This document shows, in pieces, positions 24,896 through 36,500 of a stretch of DNA of 64,000 nt. How positions within the stretch are numbered: the stretch's first letter is position 1; every line of letters starts with the position of its first letter. The notes under the pieces are model-generated. The model saw only the letters and a program-made list of their open reading frames with translations. It was not told the DNA's origin and made no database searches. A program made the position numbers and the translations under genes. Source of the DNA: Phaseolus vulgaris (Eukaryota > Streptophyta > Magnoliopsida > Fabales > Fabaceae); NCBI RefSeq assembly GCF_000499845.2, contig NC_023749.2, positions 9,530,013 through 9,594,012 on the forward strand, given 5' to 3'.

Positions 24896-26863
24896 GACCA
24901 ACTATTCATGAAGTTAACTGCATTAAGTTATGACTGAACAAGGGATTTAAATTTTGTATGTTGATAATGTGCATGACTCCTTGTCAATTGGGTGCTACTT
25001 GGTATTATTAATATAGCCTTTAGATTGTTTCTCAGTAGAACACACCCCTTACATCCTTGATGATGACAGCTACATTTCAGGTAAGGTAGGATACTAAATA
25101 TTTGAGTTACAATATTTCACAATTGGTATAAGAAAGAAGTTGAACAGAGAAAACCGTCTTCATAAAATTGTAGGATGATCTAAAAAAACTTACTTTAATA
25201 CCTCTTAACACATCTCCTTTAATGTGTTTTACTATTATTTACAATGTTTTGAAAACTTAAATTATAAATGAGATCCTTTGAATAAGAGATGTAAATTTTG
25301 TGGTCTTTTACAAATTTTAATCAATAATATTTAAAATAATGTGTTCAAAAAGCGTGTTACTAGCTATTTTCCTCTGGATCATGTGGGCTTGTGCAAGTTG
25401 ACTGCATACACTATATCAATTTTAACCTGTTAACCTGTGTTGTATATCTTTTAAAATTATTCTTTATTTTGGATTTTAAAATCTTAAATTCATTAAATGC
25501 AATTAAAAAATTCAAATCTTATTTTGAAAAAGAAAATCTGAAATGTAAAAAATATATTCCAATAAAAAATTCAAAACACAATGTGAAGATACTAGAAAAG
25601 AATTTTTAGAATTCAGAAATGCATTTGGAAAAGGGGTTTTGAGAGTATTTTTTTATTCACACCCTTCTTTTATTTAAAATATTTTTTTCATGACACAGGA
25701 GTATTTTTGTCATTTTAGTGACAAATCCGGTGCAAGAAGAATTTGCCCGACTGCATTTAGTTACGGACATTAGGATTAAATATATAAGGTTTTTGCTTCT
25801 TGCATCCCAATAAATTCAAAAAACTGCTAACTGTTATTTTAAAATACCCGTTTTACCCTTGAAATTTTATTTTAAAGTTGGTTCCTCTTTTAAAGTAAAC
25901 ATGTTTCCGGAATAAACATTATTCAAAACAATTTTTCAGAATGTACATTATATAAAGTTGTTTTGGAACGACCCATCCAAAACACTAATTATACTCCTAG
26001 TTCTGGAAAGAACAATATGGAAGCCTTTTGGAATAATCAATCGGAAAATTACAAGAAACACTATTCTGGAACGGAAAAAAGCACACATGTTCTTTCGAGA
26101 AAACAACAATGGAGTAAAACAACAACAATGCAGCGGTCCAACGTCAGTGCAGGGGGCAGTTTGAACTGTAATGGCGGCGCTGTGACGTGGTTGGCAGAGA
26201 CGGTGAAAAACAGCTGTCTCGTGCAAACCAGAAAATCCAAGGACAAAGGGAATGGAGAAAGAATTAGGTTCCATGCTTTTTTGACCTTTATTATGGGGTG
26301 CAGTTAGCATTTACGAGGTGCAGTAAGCAAAAGCACCCTAATTTTAACCAAGCTATTGATAGCCCATTTTCTGCTCTCTTTCTCTCTCTCTCTCTCTTTA
26401 CCTTAGCATGAGTTATGATACTAACAATTGGTGATAGAACAACTTTATTACTTGTAGCCTTTTATACATAATTTTAATTGTAATAGTTTTGTATTTTAAA
26501 TATAATGGGTTTATACAAGCGTATATTAAAGAATAAATCCATGGAAAATTAAATCAGTGGGCTGCTAACAGTGATTATGACAGTTGATGAGATATATAAT
26601 TGGGTTTTACTCTATTATGATACACAAAAAGGAGTGCATCAGTTTTTTTTTCGTTAAAAAAAGTCTCAAGTGTTAAACTGATTAATTATCAACACAGGAA
26701 GAATTCAACTTACACAATTAACGCCTTGACATCAAGACTTAATCTACACTGAATAAATTTTTAATTAAAAAATATGCAGCACATTTTTGATGGAATAAAT
26801 GAGCTTTATAAAGCCCCAAGTACATTTGAGAGAAGGGGGAGTTACTATCTATATCAAGACCAG
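24896..26863. other. 3' UTR, intergenic DNA and convergent 3' end of the RRM gene
   Basis: The polymerase subunit (+) and the RRM protein (-) converge here. 25700-26310 is more complex than its surroundings and carries phrases such as ggtgcaagaagaatttgcc (25728) and ggggtgcagttagcatttac (26294). These are related to dispersed repeats elsewhere in the window (4102, 21126), and a degraded non-autonomous element is likely. A (TC)n microsatellite lies at 26371-26398. The 3' UTR of the RRM gene probably occupies about 26650-26863. Confidence 0.45.
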
Positions 26864-29800
26864 CTAATATGGGCGGTATCTGCGCCCTTGACCACCATCA
26901 TTGTTGTGCCTTCCCTTACTAGAACTTCCAGCATTCCTGTTGCCACCTCCACTGCCACCACTCCGGCCACCTCTATGATGTGAGGATGGCGCTTGTGGCT
27001 GCATTCCTGGTTGTTGCCTGCATAATGAAATAAACTCTCAGGCCCTGGACTCAGGCAATTAGGTGTTGCATTCTTCCATTGGAATTTCATACAAAACATC
27101 ATAATGATATAACAAGCTAAATACATTTAGAGCAACAATTCTACTTACAAGACATATCCAATTCGTCCATCAGCCAAAAGCATGGGCATCATGGCCATTC
27201 CAGCGGGACCTTGACCTCCTCCATATAGCATGGGCTGCAGCAGATACAACTCCAGCCATCAGAATCTCAGATTAATAGATAGTAGATGTGATAATGGATC
27301 AATAGCACATATATAGTACAGAGATCACCTTGTATGTAAATACACTTCCTATAGCATATACTGCTTAGATATTAATATGCATGATTTCTAATAGAATTTA
27401 AATGTATTAAACATCTTTAATTGCAATGCGATAAGGATTTTGATTCTGTAGAAGTTAGTAACTCTATAATTCCATTATTTAGAATCAATATAGTGATTTC
27501 TGTTAACACAAAATAAAGACCATAATATAGTGATGTCTAACGGAAAAACAAATGCAAAAAATGTCACCTGTGCAAGACCTGGAGCAGGATATCCTGCACC
27601 AAGTGCACCATAGGCACCCCCAAAACCATAGCCGACATGTGGTGGATAGCTTGGAAGCAATCCTGGTCCCGGCTTCTGTGTGTTTGATACTCCAGACTTT
27701 TGATCAGACTGTGGCTTTGCCAGAGAGCACTCTAACATTTGACCTGAAACACAAAACAAAGCTAATCAATATTAACAAACATTCACAAAACAATCACAAA
27801 AGGTTGGACAATATGCTACCACCTTCTAATTCATATCTTTCAGTGTTTTTCAGTGCTTTCATAGCATTTGACCTCTCTGCAAAATGTACAAAGCCAATTC
27901 TGTTCTTTTCCTGTCCAGACTTTGCTGGTGGAAGAACCACCTTTGTTATCTTCCCATGACGTTCAAAAAGCTTCTTCAACTGCTCTTGAGTTACATTCTT
28001 CGGCAGGTTCTTCACATATACTGCCTTCACCTGTTCACCCATATGCAACTTTGTTTACAAGCAATGCATCTATAGAAACGGTTGAAATATAGTCCATATT
28101 CAAGAGAATAGTATTCTAGATTCAGTAGCATTTAGTGTATGATAGAATATTAGTCACTCGTAAGTTATAACAATGAAAGTAGTGATGCATTGAATACTTA
28201 ATTACTATTACTTAGCTCATGCACTCAATGTACTAAGTTATAATATAGATTAGTTGACAGCTCCTGTAAAGCTAAATACACTGGTTCAACATCCATTGGC
28301 ATAATTAGCTCATGTTAGGATATTAGTCAACTATAGTTTCAAAAGTAGTGAGTAGTTGTAATTAGTCCTTGACTAGTTCTTCAACGTATTATTCAATGCA
28401 CCCATGATATAAAGAAAGATGCACTGAGCCAAAAAAACTATTTCTATCCATAAATTACTCTTTTTTCATCAAAGTAGTAAGATTCTCCATGACCGTAATC
28501 TATCACTATTCTGCTACCAAGTTCCTAAAACCTGAAACTCATCTCTCATGATGTCCATGTCCAATTACTCTCTTCCTGTTGGCTGTGCACCAATTCTGGT
28601 AGTTCTGGCAGGGGAAGATTAAGCAGCATACATGAGATCCAAAGATCACCTAAAGTTGATGATCCATTAGCCTGCATGGTCAATCCAAGTCAGTCTGGGG
28701 GTTGACAGTGGAGGGTTGACTGGACAGCATGAAACCCAAACCTTCATGGCTGTCACTTGTTCCCTCCAGTCTGATTCAGCATTGTGTGCTATTCACAAGG
28801 ACCACCATTGCACTGTCCTAGGGCAATTTTCTGTTGAAGATGGTCTCTTTAACCCAAAATTTCCACTCTTCCTTTTCCAATGGTTGACCAACATCTTCCT
28901 GAATCCTGACTGTTTCAGTATCTGCTTCTCTCACTGATTTTGTATCATTTTTTGTTTCTCTCCCCGCAACAATGGTCGTGGATCTTGATCATTTAACCTT
29001 ATTCTTTATTTTTGTTATCTGGGGTCTAATGGTTGTTTCTTGAATTCCAACAGCCCTCCTCTTCTTGATCTTCAAAACTTTGGAATCTAAAGGTGATAAG
29101 AACACCATTTGGTGAACCAACAAGCTGAACATGAAATCACAAACAATGTACCAATGCACATGCTGTCCAACAGACATCCTACAGAGTATTATTCTCGGCA
29201 AACAAACAGCAAAAAACACCCCCCTTTGCCTAATTACACACTCTACTGCTACTAAATAACTGCCATCAGATATTCTCTATGAAAAACTGTCATCACGGTA
29301 GTATCTAATTCTAATACAGAACTGCTGACGCAGGGTGAGTTATTTTCTATCACGTATTCTAATAATACACTATTATTAATCCTTAATTTCTACCCATAAC
29401 TGCCAACATGAAAGATAATATTACACTGGCATCTAACAGTACATGACTGCTCATACCAGTTACTATCAGTTCCCATTTAAAGGTGGCTGTTGTCCTCAAT
29501 CACTATCACCTTTAAGAATACCATTTTATCCTCCATTTCTTTCCCAATAAGCAAACCTTCACTTCCATCTCTCCAGCAATACAAACTAGTTTTCACTAAC
29601 CAAGAAATGGAAATCTGAAATTTATAATATAACAAAGTCTCCTACAAGGGTTTATCCTAATGTATCAGTACACCAAAAAAACTGACTTGTGTACCGGATA
29701 AGTCAGCTAAAAAGTTTCTTAGAACTTTAACCATAACTATCAATTATCAACCGAGCTTAAGAGAAGGAAGATAAGTGAGTCAAAACCTGAGATGCAGCAG

Positions 29801-31175
29801 AGGAATCAGCATTTTTAGGATCAGCCCAGCTCACTGTTGGAGCATTCTCACCTAGCTTAAATGTTGGGTTCATCATCTTTAGCTTAGAATACTCAGCACA
29901 TGCATTATTATAATAGTCAATAAAAGCAAAGCCACGGTTGTTGTTGGTGTTCTTCATATCCTGAAATAAAGGATTGAACAAACAGAAATATAAGAGCATT
30001 TAAATAAGAAAACCGCAATGCTAACTCTTGTGTACATGCAGTTGGGCATGATGAAAAAGCAGAATAATAAAGCTTGCAAAGCATGACTTTTATGATGATA
30101 TAGGAATGAATATAACAAAAACCCCTAGACACTTATAATTTAATGTGGAAATGGAAAGCACAGCACAACAGAAAAGTCCATACCTTGACAAGTTCCACAC
30201 CAGTAACTCCAGGTCCAATCTCGGATACAATCTTCCTCAGATCTTCCACACCCCAGCTTCTAGGAACATTGCCAATAAAAAGACGGTGTTTGGCTTGAGA
30301 TGTAGAACATTTTATTTTTTTACCCTTAAAGAATTGATCATTAACACAGTTAGGAATCAAACATGTACTGAATTACGCTAAGAATTTCTGCATAAAGCAT
30401 CTGTAATGTTTGTAATACTAGAGTAGCAATAACAAAGCAACCAACTTACAAGGAATATCAGTTGTGAATGCTTAATGACTGAAGATTAACAAATTACCTT
30501 AAATTCAGTATTATTCAGCTCCTCGATGGCTTTAGAAGCCAAATCCACACTTCTAAATGTCACAAAACCAAATCCCTTGTTCTCGCCGGGATGCTTTCCC
30601 TTCATTACTCGAACCTGTTTTCCTCAAAATTCAAGTTAGTGGATGACATTGTATATAAGCATGAGCACAATAAAGAAACAATGGCACAGACTTACCTCTG
30701 CAACTTCCCCAATACGCTCGCAAAAAGATTTCAAATCCTCATTTGAGACATCATGAGGAATGCCGCCAATGTATACTTCAGACCCATGAGGAGGAAGAGA
30801 AAGGAGTTCGGCATGTTTTTTCTTCTCATCCTCATCTTCCACCTTTGCTTCATCACTGCTATTGTTTTGCATGGCATCATCTTCATCCACTTCTTCAATC
30901 TCTTCTTCCTCTTCTTCTTCCTCCTCCTCCTCCTCCTCTTCCTCCTCTTCTACTTCTACCTCCTCTGGGTCCTCCTCCTCCTCCTCTTCTTCCACCTCCT
31001 CTTCTATCTCTTCCACTTCCACTTCTTCTTCTACTTCTTCATACTCAATTTCTTCTTCCATTGCTTCCTCTGGATCATTTTCCTCCTCAAAATCAACCTT
31101 CTCATCAGATTCAACTGGCTTCTCAGAGTCAGATGGCTTAGCAGCTGATGAAGAATTTGCTTTCCCCCGAGGCAT
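26864..31175 (-). CDS. hnRNP-Q/R-like protein with three RRMs (LIF2-like)
   Basis: Eight minus-strand exons: 31175-30696, 30614-30498, 30324-30184, 29960-29787, 28030-27823, 27743-27568, 27234-27149 and 27017-26864. They join in frame to 511 residues. Residues about 15-120 are a very acidic Glu-rich region. RRM1 starts at VYIGGI (134-139) with RNP1 KGFGFVTF (173-180). RRM2 has LFIGNV (214-219) and RGFAFIDY (255-262). RRM3 has VYVKNL (308-313) and NRIGFVHF (347-354). The Gly/Pro/Tyr-rich C-terminus ends GRRYRPY. This layout is that of plant hnRNP-Q proteins such as Arabidopsis LIF2, a partner of the Polycomb reader LHP1. RNA binding is firm; chromatin partnership is inference. Intron 4 (28031-29786) is 1.76 kb and may hold old transposon sequence. 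Confidence 0.94.
30880..31075 (-). repeat. Purine-rich GAG/GAA repeat coding poly-glutamate
   Basis: On the minus strand this stretch is almost only GAG/GAA/GTG codons, forming the acidic N-terminal region of the hnRNP-Q-like protein. It also generates long but false open frames on the plus strand. Length is likely polymorphic by slippage. Confidence 0.85.
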
Positions 31176-32060
31176 CTTATGAAACTAATGAAACAAGCTG
31201 GTGAGGCAACTGTGAAGAAGGCACAGAGGCCAGAAGAAATCCTGGGAAGAAGTATACACATATCGAAAGGAGGAAACAAAAAGAAAGGCCAAACAAGGGG
31301 TTGCAGCGAATGAATCTCAGTGGAAGCCATGTTCAATGAGACGAGTCACAAGACTTATACGGCCGCAACGCGATAGACTTTTTTATTAAAGGGACAATGA
31401 CTACATAATTATCAGCATTGACAGGCAAGTCCAATCACAATAAAAAGAGACTATCGAAGGCCGCGAAAGGAAACGAGAACAACAGGCATGTTGGCGAGCA
31501 CAAGCTCTTATTTTACACAAAGCCAAACGAGGGTCAATGAAAATCCAGATTTACAGGAACAACATGAAATGTAAATATGAAATTTTTCCAGTCAAATGCA
31601 AGGTGATGAACAAACAATTAGTCATCAAAGGAACGAGAAGGCAGAACAGAACAAAAAGGAGAATCATGAAGTGTCCAATCTCAGAAAAATAATAGCAGTT
31701 TCCAAACAAAACGTATCAATCTGTGCCCCTTCCTGCCACAAATTTACAGATACATACTAAGATAGGGTTTCAATTATACACTTCTACCAGCTAATCATAA
31801 TGCAATCTTAACCACAAAGCATCAAATTTCACAGAAATCCCTAATAAAATTTAATAACAAAATAATAATAATAAAATATCTGTCTAACTAGCCTCTGCGC
31901 AGAGTTTCAGAGCGAGAAAGGAAGGAGAGTACCTTAAGGTAAGCTGTCGAAACTGGGGCACACCTTGTCCAAATGGATCGAAAATTTAGGGTCGAAAACG
32001 AAATTATTGCAAACTTCGGAGAAGAGCTTTTAAAATTGGATAGATACGAATAACGAACCC
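31176..32060 (-). other. 5' leader, probable leader intron and promoter of the RRM gene
   Basis: On the minus strand a donor CTTAAG|gtactc lies at 31931. A likely acceptor (ttcattag or cataag) immediately precedes the ATG. The transcript therefore probably has a leader intron of about 0.74 kb with the first exon near 31932-32040. No coding sequence is present. Confidence 0.5.
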
Positions 32061-32725
32061 TAGAGAGTGTTCTGTGATGTTTGCAAAACGGGAACTGTGA
32101 TGGCGCCGTTAATTAGAGTTTTGGATTTTTCTTGTTTCTCGAAATTACGGTACGCGACAAGCCGTTTCCGATTTTCCGCCCGTAGCCTTCAAGAAACGGA
32201 GGTCATGTTTCAGTACAATTATGAGGGTATTGTGGGAAATTCGACCTTTAGATTTTTAAAGGTCAATATTCTATTATTTAATAATAATACTAGTTCATAC
32301 GATAATAATAATTTTCGATCTTTATATTATGTTATAATTGTGTCTCCTATTATGTATTATGTCTTTCCTTTTTCGTTATAGATTTATTGTATAAATTATT
32401 GCCATTTTTCTATTATGTGGTTAAACCTATTATTTTGTCTTTTTCAATCCAATTTGACCATTTAATTATTTACTATTGTTTAAAACTTTATCTCTTTCAC
32501 TTATTTCATGGTTTCAAAAAACCATGTTTGAAATCAACTATTCTACCAACCATGAACGAAAATTGTGGATAAATTTTTCTTCTTTTCCAGTCATCCTCTC
32601 GCAAACTGAAAAAGAAGTTAAAGGGGCACTGTGATCTGTTATGCTATGAAAGTATGAGAAGAATAATACTGTCATGTTCATTCACTTTATTTTTTTAATA
32701 TTTATAACATCCTCTCTTGTGCAGT
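32061..32725. other. Intergenic DNA between the RRM promoter and the Sec23-like 3' end
   Basis: A short plus-strand frame at 32067-32381 has no recognised domain and overlaps the presumed RRM promoter. Nothing else is supported. Confidence 0.35.
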
Positions 32726-32945
32726 AATATTTTTCAATCAATTAAAAAGATATTTCTTACATAAATTAAAAGTTAGTATAAAATAGAAAAAAAATTAATA
32801 TTTTTCAATTAATTAAAAAGATATTTGTTACATAAATTAAAAGTTAGTATAAAGCAGAAAAAAAGGAGTATTATTTTTCAATCAATTAAAAAGATATTTC
32901 TTACATAAATTAAAAATTAGCATAAAGCAGAAAAAAAGAGAGAAG
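32726..32945. repeat. Three tandem copies of a 71-75-bp AT-rich unit
   Basis: Units begin aatatttttcaatcaatta and end in agcagaaaaaaa-like sequence, starting near 32726, 32797 and 32870. They differ by a few substitutions. The array lies downstream of the Sec23-like gene. Confidence 0.88.
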
Positions 32946-33507
32946 GAAGGGTGTCAAAATAAAGTAAACAAAACCATACTAGAATATCCTTTGGTTTATT
33001 TGCTAGACATTTGCATTCATGATTATCAAAATGGTGAAACATTCAAAGACAAACACAATTACTGAATAATTATGCAAAAATAAATTGTCACCTTAAATAT
33101 AAGTTGCAAACGAAGGACAATTGTCTGTCATTATATTCTAAAAGAACTCGCAGAGATTGAATTCTCGACATATCACTTTGTCATCCAAATTCCAACACTT
33201 GCCATTAATATAATCTCTATTAACTTAAATCTAGAAGATTTGTCAGTCCCGATAAAGACTACATCAGTGCTAACTCAACTTTTTTTTAGCTGAATCGGTG
33301 GTAACTCCATACAGAGAGAAGATAGTATTATAATGTACATTAACTGGCACTTCAAAAAAGGGTATAGATGATAATATAAAACAGGTACAACAAAGACAAC
33401 CAACCACCTACTTGACTCCATGGTTGGTTCTTAAGAACCAGAACTCATCCTTACAAAATGGAAGCACCTATAATGTATATAATTCCTGTATCTATCCAAA
33501 GGGATCC

Positions 33508-36500
33508 CTACTTCACGAAGTCCAAAACTTTTTGTGTAATATCTTCTAGGAAGGAAACAAAACCCATCACACTGGTTAGACCACTTCCATCAACATCCTG
33601 CTCTTCGATCAGAAAGTTCTCAAAAATGGACGCATCATCCTGCCCTCCCCGAATAAAAATGAGTTTGGGGGTGATGCATCTATCTTGCTTCAATTTGTTG
33701 ATTGTAGTCCTTAACAAACCTGACAGGTATTTTTTGCATAAGAAAAACGTTATATATTTAATGTAGTGAGGACAGAAGGTACAAAAAAAGAAGGCTTACA
33801 ATCATGGGGTGGAGGAAAAGGAATTGTCGGGTCTGCAGTCGATGAGTAAAACACAACCAGAATTGTGAATGCATCAAGGAAAAATATCGGACTGCCACTG
33901 GTAATCAGTGCAGCACGACTCAATGAATGGCGAGGATATGCTTGTTTATCTGGAGTGGCATATGATGTTAACACAGGATACACGGCACGATGAAGGGAAC
34001 TGGGTTCCAACATGCTACAAAACAAATGAAAATGAACACAATCAATTTTTGAGTATATATAAATTCAAAGCTAGAAATACAATACAGACCACGCTGCTGA
34101 AGCTTTACACGTTTATTAATTACTTACCCAACTAACCTCCCGATTCCCATACCCTTATCCTTCATTGAAGGTACTAAGTGTTGCACAGTCAGTTTTTTGT
34201 GAAAAGTATTCTAATTTCGCCCATCTTAAGTTCATAGCTTCTTAACCTAGGAAACAGATTCTACACCACTTGATTTATTGGGCATGATACGTCACAAACC
34301 GGAAAAACAACCAGAGATAACTTTTATTTCCATGTCAAATACACATTCGTTTGCTTCTAAAATCCATGATGAATATTATTTTGTAATATACATTTGAAGT
34401 CATGTGCTTTCTTGTAACAAAATGTAACCGAAATAAAAGATTTGCCACATTATTTTTCTTTTTTAAATGCTACTACTTTATGTTTAATGCTAATGAGTGG
34501 GCAATGCTAGCAATTCTAAAATATATTTCCTATTATTAATGGAAGAAATCTTGGATTCAAGTTCATTAAGCTTTACTCTTGTCAAAAATAATTCATAAAG
34601 CTTTATATTATTCTGTTTAATTCCTTTGACTGAACACCGATTGGCATGGTTATGCAAATTCCACATAGTATAAATAAACCTGAGAGCAGCAATTACCTGA
34701 AAAGGCATTGAAGATAGATGCGATAGTCCGGATGAACCCCTTCTTCATGAAAGCGGAGAAGAGGATTTCGAAGGAGAGCAAAAATAAGGCGTGGTAGGGG
34801 CTGCAGTTGAGGACATTGAGACAATGCAACATCAATCTGAGATCTTAAGGAACTTCCATTGCTATATTGAATAAGCTTATATGCATCATTGTACTGAGCT
34901 GTGAGGATCACTAGCCATTCTTGAAGCAAAATTCTACCCTCCCTAACTCCTTCCTCCAAAGAGGCTAATATAACCTGCAGAGTAGAGTAAACTAAGAAAA
35001 GAATGTTGAAGAAACACAACAGAGAACTCATACAATAATATTATTGTGGTCATTTACATCAGTAACATTAGTGGGGAGATTTATAAAACTACAACAAAAA
35101 ATAAAAGTGAAGCAAGCATACCACATATAGAATTAAGTTAGAAGAATGGGACCGAAAACAAACATCAATCCAAATGGCATAAAAGTTAGGTCGATTTCAT
35201 ATTTCACCTTGTGAACCAGCAGAGATAGGACAACTTCGGGATCACAGCTATCATAAAGTTCATGAATGTTCTGAGCAACACCAAATTGCAATGTTCGGAT
35301 CCTTAGCCGACGCTGAAGGGAATGCTTGGTTCTGTATCAATAGTCAGCACAACAAACACAGGCCCAAAATCATTCATTCCATAATTAAGTAATTTTTGGA
35401 TGTCAGAAGAACATAATACATTTAAGTAAAATTATCAAGAAAACAAGCGACTCAGGATTATATCCATTAAAAAAATCCAACAATGAAATAAAAACTATTT
35501 CCAAAAAGCAGTTGTTACGGAACAAAACAAACCCAAACCAAAATTTAGAATGCAGAACAAGTGTAACTATTGCAAAATTGAGCATTAGGAGTTAAGTTCA
35601 TGATCACATATGGGTCTCAGATTAACAATAGTAATTTTAAGACTGAAACACTGATACTCTTTACTCGGATTATAAATTTCCTTATACCCCAATGCAGCCT
35701 CTTGAGATATCACATAACGGATAAAGATCACTATAGAGCAAGTCCTAAGCAAAAAAATTATTAGAAAAAATATGCACGAAATTTCATGATAACCATCTCC
35801 TCCATCAAGTGTTGAGTCCCTAAGATGAGAGAAAAAAATACATTCCCCAAAAATGAGCTGAAATATTGATTCAAACTTGCTTCAAATGTTCAAAAAGGAT
35901 TTAAAAACCATCATGAGTCCATGACCATGCTCATGTTCACCTTTTGATTGATAAATTATAATTTTGTGGAGAATAAACAAAACAAGTAAACTCCCATCCC
36001 TATGTAACACGAACACTGCGACACGTATAATGTCCAAAATGTTGGACACAGTGACATGAATATATATATATATTGAACATCATTATGAATTATTTAAATT
36101 AGCAATCAAGATTTATATATTCATAATCATCTATAAAAAGTGTTAATCAACTATAAAAATCCAAAACATATTTTTACCTAATACAAAAAATGAATCTTAT
36201 AAGTCAGTTTTATGAGGTTGAGTTAGGTTTAAAGTCAATTTCTTAATATGGTATCAGAGCCATTTTCGAGTCAATCCTAGCAAATGTTTGGTGGGCTTAT
36301 CAGACCACCCGCTATCGGGTCGTTATCAGACCATTCATAATACGTTGTCTCACGCACGAGCTGTCACTCTTGCTGTGAGGGGTGTGTTAGAGATCCCACA
36401 TCGACTAGAGATGATAATATTCAATTGTATATAAGTGGGTGCAAACCTATCTTATAAGTCAATTTTATGAGATTGAGTTAGGCTTAAAATCCACTTTTTA

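Noticed and set aside
25948..26310. Overlapping open frames on both strands (up to 120 codons)
   Set aside because: No recognised domains, several frames open at once because of base composition, and the sequence resembles a dispersed repeat.
28640..29480. Possible copia-type LTR material in intron 4 of the RRM gene
   Set aside because: Composition is transposon-like, but no paired LTRs, primer site or target duplication could be identified by eye.
30743..31336. Several plus-strand and alternative-frame open frames of 100-135 codons
   Set aside because: They are shadows of the GAG/GAA-rich first exon of the RRM gene, giving Ser-, Leu/Phe- or Pro/Leu-only peptides.
36250..36262. TGGTATCAGAGCC as a possible tRNA gene fragment
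   Set aside because: It is complementary to the initiator-Met tRNA 3' end and directly follows an LTR tail, so it is a retroelement primer-binding site; no cloverleaf surrounds it.
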